Positions 43,127 through 46,365 of a stretch of DNA of 46,365 bases are shown piece by piece; the stretch's first letter is position 1, and each line of letters starts with the position of its first letter. The stretch spans positions 1 to 46,365 of the forward strand of contig JAFYPU010000025.1 of assembly GCA_017547385.1 (NCBI GenBank), read 5' to 3'. The notes below the pieces were generated by a model that saw only the letters and a list, made by a program, of their open reading frames with translations, was not told where the DNA came from and searched no databases. The position numbers and the translations under genes are program-made. This DNA is from Bacteroidaceae bacterium (GTDB lineage: Bacteria; Bacteroidota; Bacteroidia; Bacteroidales; Bacteroidaceae).

Positions 43127-45358
43127 TCAGTGATGATGATGCTTGTGCGGCAGATTGAAACGCAGACCTGCATAAATCTTAAATCCATGCACCGGTGCAT
43201 AAACCATGGTCGGGTCGAAATTGTCGCCCCAGGGATTGCCGGCATCGATAATCGGCATTTTCTGCTTGTAATTGGTCAGGTTTTCGCCTCCCACATACAC
43301 CGTGAATTGTCCGAACTTGCGCGACACCTGTGCCGAAAGTTGCGGAAAGGCATCATAACGGCGTTCCCATGAAAGCGAACCGTCGGCCATCGTGTAAGGG
43401 TCGGGCATACGGCCACCGCCATTGAGCTGCAACGTTGCGTCCATCTGCCACAGATTGTTCGGTGTCTTGTAGGAAGCTGTGAAGAGGGCCTTGTATCTGC
43501 TTGTGAGCGGCTTTTCGCGCAAGCTGCCATCGATGGTGCATTTCGCATCGGTGTATCTGTAAGCAGCCGTCAGCTCCAGCCCGTCGACCACCATCATTGT
43601 GGCTTCGGCCTGCAACACGTGCGAATAACTGCGTCCGTCGAGGTTATAGAAGCGCACGGCATGTGCATCAGCGTCCATATCGGTTACGACTTGCTCAACG
43701 AAGTGCGTGTAATAATACTCCAAATTCAAGTTCAGCAAACGGTCGCCCAAGGGAATTTTGAACTGCGCATTGGCTCCGGTGTTCCAAGCCTCCTCCTGCT
43801 TCAAGTCGGGAGCTATCTCCACACGACGACTGCCGGCAAACAGATAATTCTGTTCGTCCATCGGGCGTGCCGTGCGATAACCCTTACCGGCCGACAAGCG
43901 GAAGTTCACAAAGTCGTTGGGCGTATACTTAAGATGTGCACGGGGCGTTACGAAGAACTTGTGCAAATCGCTATAGTCTCCGCGCAGTCCGGCCATGAGC
44001 ACAAATTTGTCGTGCAGGTTCATGGTGTATTGCACATAGGCTCCGCCCACATTCTCGTGCTCTTTGTTGTTTTCAAGAGGCAATGACGCATTGTGTTCAA
44101 GGCGATAATGACGACGAAAACCGTCGTGATTGAAGCTCAAGCCTGCCGACAAACTGTGGTGATGGTCAAACTGAGTTTCGAAGAGCAGTGAAGCATAAGT
44201 GTTCTGTTGCTTCACGTCAAAGATGCGAGCACCATAGAGCGCATCCTGGTCGTGCCACGATGCCGAGAGAATGAGTGCCATGTTTGTGCCATGTTCGTGA
44301 TCGAACGTGTAAGCATTCTTTGTAAATGCCTCATAACGACGTGTATCGATGTTAATGCCATAGGGATTTTGCAACGGCATTCCGTCGTGCGCCACTTGCC
44401 CGCTTTCGCGCGTTTCGCCCAACACTTTCACACCGGCCATGAAGGCATAGCGTTCCCCCTGGTAGTTCCAGCGGTTCATGAAGTTGTATTGTTCCGTCTT
44501 GGGCATGTCGGCAAATCCATCATCGTTGTCATCGTGCATCTTCAACGACTTGTCATAGTGTGCCAACAAGGTCGTCCCCCAACGCTCACCGATGTGGAAG
44601 GTTGCATCGGCATTGCCTTCCAGGCGGGTATCACTGTCGCCATACAGGTTGAGGAAGAGCAAATCCGGCTCGTGCTGCTGCGGTTTCTTATACTCCACGT
44701 TGATTTGTCCCGTCATGGCTTCATAACCATTCTTCACCGAGGAGATACCCTTGGAAATCTGAATGCCTTCCATCCAAGTGCCGGGAATATATCCCAAACC
44801 ATAGGGCGCAGCCACGCCGCGGAAGTTGGGAATGTTCTCCGTCAGCATCTGCACATAGCTGCCCGAGAGGCCCAACAACTTGATCTGCTTGGCACCGGTG
44901 GCCGCATCGCTATAACTCACATCTACAGAGGGATTACTCTGAAAACTCTCGCCCAGGTTGCAGCACGCATCGCGATAGAGACCGGCACGGGTGATGGTTT
45001 CGCGATTTTCCAGACTGCTGAAAGTGCGCAAAGTGTGCGCTCTGCGTCCCACCACTTGGGCCTCACCCAAATCGGTTTCGAGTTCGTGCAACACAAAGTG
45101 CAGGCTGTCGCCCGTAACCTCAAGCGTGTCGGGCGAGAGTCCCACGAAAGTGGCCACCATCTTGGCGCCCTTGGCCGCATGTTCCACTTTGAAATGTCCG
45201 TGAGCATCAGTCGTGGCGGAATGACCGCACGACAAGCTGCGCACCACAGCTCCCGGCAAATACATGCCATGCGCATCACGCACCGTGCCCACCACCTGTG
45301 CTTGCAGCACGGGGACACAAAGCAGAGAAAAGAGGATTGAAACAAATATATTTTTCAT
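43127..45358 (-). CDS. TonB-dependent receptor with C-terminal His tail (candidate metal receptor)
   Basis: A 743-aa outer-membrane protein. The signal peptide ends at VLQAQ. A carboxypeptidase-regulatory-like beta-sandwich follows (VVGTVRDAHGMYLPGAVV, ~20-100), then a plug domain (~115-230, with QIKLLGLSGSYVQMLTENIP and GYEAMTGQINVEYKK) and a 22-strand-type barrel. The barrel ends YAGLRFNLP and is followed by HKHHHH and the stop, giving five His in the last six residues. Such tails and the upstream His/Cys-rich protein suggest copper, zinc or another metal ion or its chelate as substrate. Substrate is inference; the family is certain. Confidence 0.93.
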   Translation of the reverse strand: MKNIFVSILFSLLCVPVLQAQVVGTVRDAHGMYLPGAVVRSLSCGHSATTDAHGHFKVEHAAKGAKMVATFVGLSPDTLEVTGDSLHFVLHELETDLGEAQVVGRRAHTLRTFSSLENRETITRAGLYRDACCNLGESFQSNPSVDVSYSDAATGAKQIKLLGLSGSYVQMLTENIPNFRGVAAPYGLGYIPGTWMEGIQISKGISSVKNGYEAMTGQINVEYKKPQQHEPDLLFLNLYGDSDTRLEGNADATFHIGERWGTTLLAHYDKSLKMHDDNDDGFADMPKTEQYNFMNRWNYQGERYAFMAGVKVLGETRESGQVAHDGMPLQNPYGINIDTRRYEAFTKNAYTFDHEHGTNMALILSASWHDQDALYGARIFDVKQQNTYASLLFETQFDHHHSLSAGLSFNHDGFRRHYRLEHNASLPLENNKEHENVGGAYVQYTMNLHDKFVLMAGLRGDYSDLHKFFVTPRAHLKYTPNDFVNFRLSAGKGYRTARPMDEQNYLFAGSRRVEIAPDLKQEEAWNTGANAQFKIPLGDRLLNLNLEYYYTHFVEQVVTDMDADAHAVRFYNLDGRSYSHVLQAEATMMVVDGLELTAAYRYTDAKCTIDGSLREKPLTSRYKALFTASYKTPNNLWQMDATLQLNGGGRMPDPYTMADGSLSWERRYDAFPQLSAQVSRKFGQFTVYVGGENLTNYKQKMPIIDAGNPWGDNFDPTMVYAPVHGFKIYAGLRFNLPHKHHHH

Positions 45359-45547
45359 GAAAATTTTTCTTTACTTTTTACTTTTATCAATCTTTGCATC
45401 TTTCTGACTGTACGGAGATTGCACAATCATCTAAATGCATAAACAAATTCACTGAAAGCATTCCCAAACAAAATGAGAAGGCCTGCAAAAATGTCCGACA
45501 TGCGGTCCTCCGTGCACCACACCAAGGCCGATGCCGCAAAAGCAAAG

Positions 45548-45940
45548 TCAAATCCTCAAAACACAAAACAAGGCCAACCGTTCTCCCACTTTGCAATATG
45601 AGAAAGCGTCAGCAAAAGACAAAACCAACGTCTTCGCCCTTTCACAACTTAACGACAAACATGAAAAGGGCAAAACGGGTACTAACGACGGAGAAGCAAT
45701 GCGCTCGAAAGTGGTACGCAAAACTTTTCCCTGAAACAGCAACACACGCGCTTCCGCCGACCGGCAACAGCCAACGGGGTTATGACCTGTCTGACAGGCA
45801 GAAGTGCAAACAGCCTCACTCTCCATGTGAATATGGTGCACTTCGGCATCACAACAATGGTGCGCCACCACAACGCCCGCTCCGACCTGAACGACCAGAA
45901 CGCACAACAGAAGTGCCAATATGCGGTGTTGTAAATTCAT
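45548..45940 (-). CDS. Small secreted His/Cys-rich protein upstream of the TonB receptor
   Basis: A 130-aa protein with a signal peptide (LLLCVLVVQVGAGVVVA). The mature N-terminus is dense in possible metal ligands: HHCCDAEVHHIHMESEAVC followed by CTSACQTGHNPVGCC. The rest is basic to neutral with a later CLSLSC. Similar small proteins with HxC and CC motifs sit beside TonB receptors for metals in other Bacteroidetes. It lies 189 bp ahead of the receptor on the same strand. A -7-like TACTTTTG is at 45968-45961 on the minus strand. Role as a metal-binding partner is inferred. Confidence 0.75.
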   Translation of the reverse strand: MNLQHRILALLLCVLVVQVGAGVVVAHHCCDAEVHHIHMESEAVCTSACQTGHNPVGCCRSAEARVLLFQGKVLRTTFERIASPSLVPVLPFSCLSLSCERAKTLVLSFADAFSYCKVGERLALFCVLRI

Positions 45941-45960
45941 AAGTTTTTCAAAAAACCGTG

Positions 45961-45968
45961 CAAAAGTA
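45961..45968 (-). promoter_or_regulatory. Possible -7 box of the His/Cys-rich protein gene
   Basis: TACTTTTG on the minus strand, 20 bp upstream of the ATG at 45940; no -33 match. Confidence 0.4.
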
Positions 45969-46082
45969 GTGATTTCAAATCAAAACGGCTCATTTCCATT
46001 CGTTAATAAAACTCAAGCTCACAAAAGACGGATTCCCGAAATTGCACAAAGACCCACAAAAACCAATGTCTGCATCCACGAA

Positions 46083-46142
46083 AATCTGCAGTGCTTGCAG
46101 ATTTTTCCGCAGTGCTTGTAGAAAATTCTGCAAGGCGAGCGC
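46083..46142. repeat. 21-bp-phased palindromic element, family B (copy B4), fused to the 85-bp repeat
   Basis: Words start at 46086, 46107 and 46128, exactly 21 bp apart. The third word (CTGCAAGGCGAGCGCAG) is also the start of the first 85-bp tandem unit, so the two repeat classes overlap here. Confidence 0.8.
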
Positions 46143-46365
46143 AGAATCGGGAGAAGCCCATAGGGATTTTCACGTTATGCCGAGCCGCAGCTGAATTTGG
46201 CGAAGCAAAATTCTGCAAGGCGAGCGCAGAATCGGGAGAAGCCCACAGGGATTTTCACGTTATGCCGAGCCGCAGCTGAATTTGGCGAAGCAAAATTCTG
46301 CAAGGCGAGCGCAGAATCGGGAGAAGCCCACAGGGATTTTCACGTTATGCCGAGCCGCAGCTGAA
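46122..46365. repeat. 85-bp tandem repeats at the window edge
   Basis: Units at 46122-46206, 46207-46291 and 46292-46365 (74 bp visible, running off the window). Units 1 and 2 differ by one base (T/C at the CCCATAGGG or CCCACAGGG site). Each has AAGGCGAGCG near the start and CCGAGCCGCAGC near the end, the same frame as the units at 7482-7734. Confidence 0.92.

Noticed and set aside
44207-45340. 377-aa open frame on the plus strand
   Set aside because: Antisense to the TonB receptor gene; composition is the complement of that gene.
45394-45942. 182-aa open frame on the plus strand
   Set aside because: Antisense to the His/Cys-rich secreted protein, which has a proper signal peptide and metal-ligand motifs; the plus frame is low-complexity and basic.

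Overview
The window looks like a chromosomal segment from a member of the Bacteroidales, most likely a Prevotella-like Prevotellaceae. The evidence is as follows. Promoters fit the Bacteroidetes consensus (TTTG, 19-20 nt spacer, TAnnTTTG). There are no obvious Shine-Dalgarno sequences. Lineage-typical families are present (DUF4270, DUF4922, BspA-type leucine-rich repeats, C69 dipeptidase, EFR1). Two secreted proteins carry short C-terminal tails of the type IX secretion kind. No phage, insertion sequence, CRISPR array or rRNA operon is visible. One tRNA (Cys, GCA) is present.

Layout. 0.1-7.3 kb, minus strand: a tight three-gene unit runs from a 1281-aa fusion (two GT-A-like domains, a GalT/GDP-sugar-phosphorylase-like DUF4922 domain, a SpoIID/LytB domain), through an AmpG/PAT-type MFS permease, to a secreted GH20 hexosaminidase. 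I read it as a peptidoglycan salvage unit. 7.3-11.5 kb: three ~84-bp tandem repeats, then a ~345-nt structured RNA with its own consensus promoter and a U-tract terminator, then a 32-unit BspA-like LRR gene. 11.9-18.1 kb: ppdK (minus) is divergent from uvrB and a BASS-type transporter (plus). 18.3-21.7 kb: a serC-serA-DUF1015 operon. 22.0-23.6 kb: ispE overlapping an EFR1 flavodoxin-ferredoxin gene. 23.8-26.6 kb: GH25 lysozyme, M23/LysM peptidase and a MarR regulator. 27.2-31.8 kb: dapA, a structured gene-poor stretch, an acyltransferase and a secreted esterase. 32.4-37.6 kb: an EEP-family nuclease/phosphatase, rlmH, nadC, a C69 dipeptidase, a YycJ-like MBL hydrolase, a Cys-rich mini-protein and tRNA-Cys. 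37.9-42.7 kb: a secreted hypothetical, DUF4270 lipoprotein, a half-length glycogen synthase, panC and panD. 43.1-45.9 kb: a TonB-dependent receptor with a natural poly-His tail, preceded by a small secreted His/Cys-rich protein, which together suggest metal uptake.

The most unusual non-coding signal is a class of 60-70-bp intergenic elements. Each is built from three similar, mostly palindromic words spaced exactly 21 bp apart (two helical turns). Eight loci in four sequence families were found by eye; a ninth locus (family C) has four words at 21-22 bp. A second repeat class (~85 bp, ending in CCGAGCCGCAGC) occurs in tandem at 7.5 kb and at the right edge of the window, where it is fused to a 21-bp-phased element. 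The two leading candidates for something undescribed are the 7.8-8.1 kb RNA upstream of bspA and the 21-bp-phased elements.
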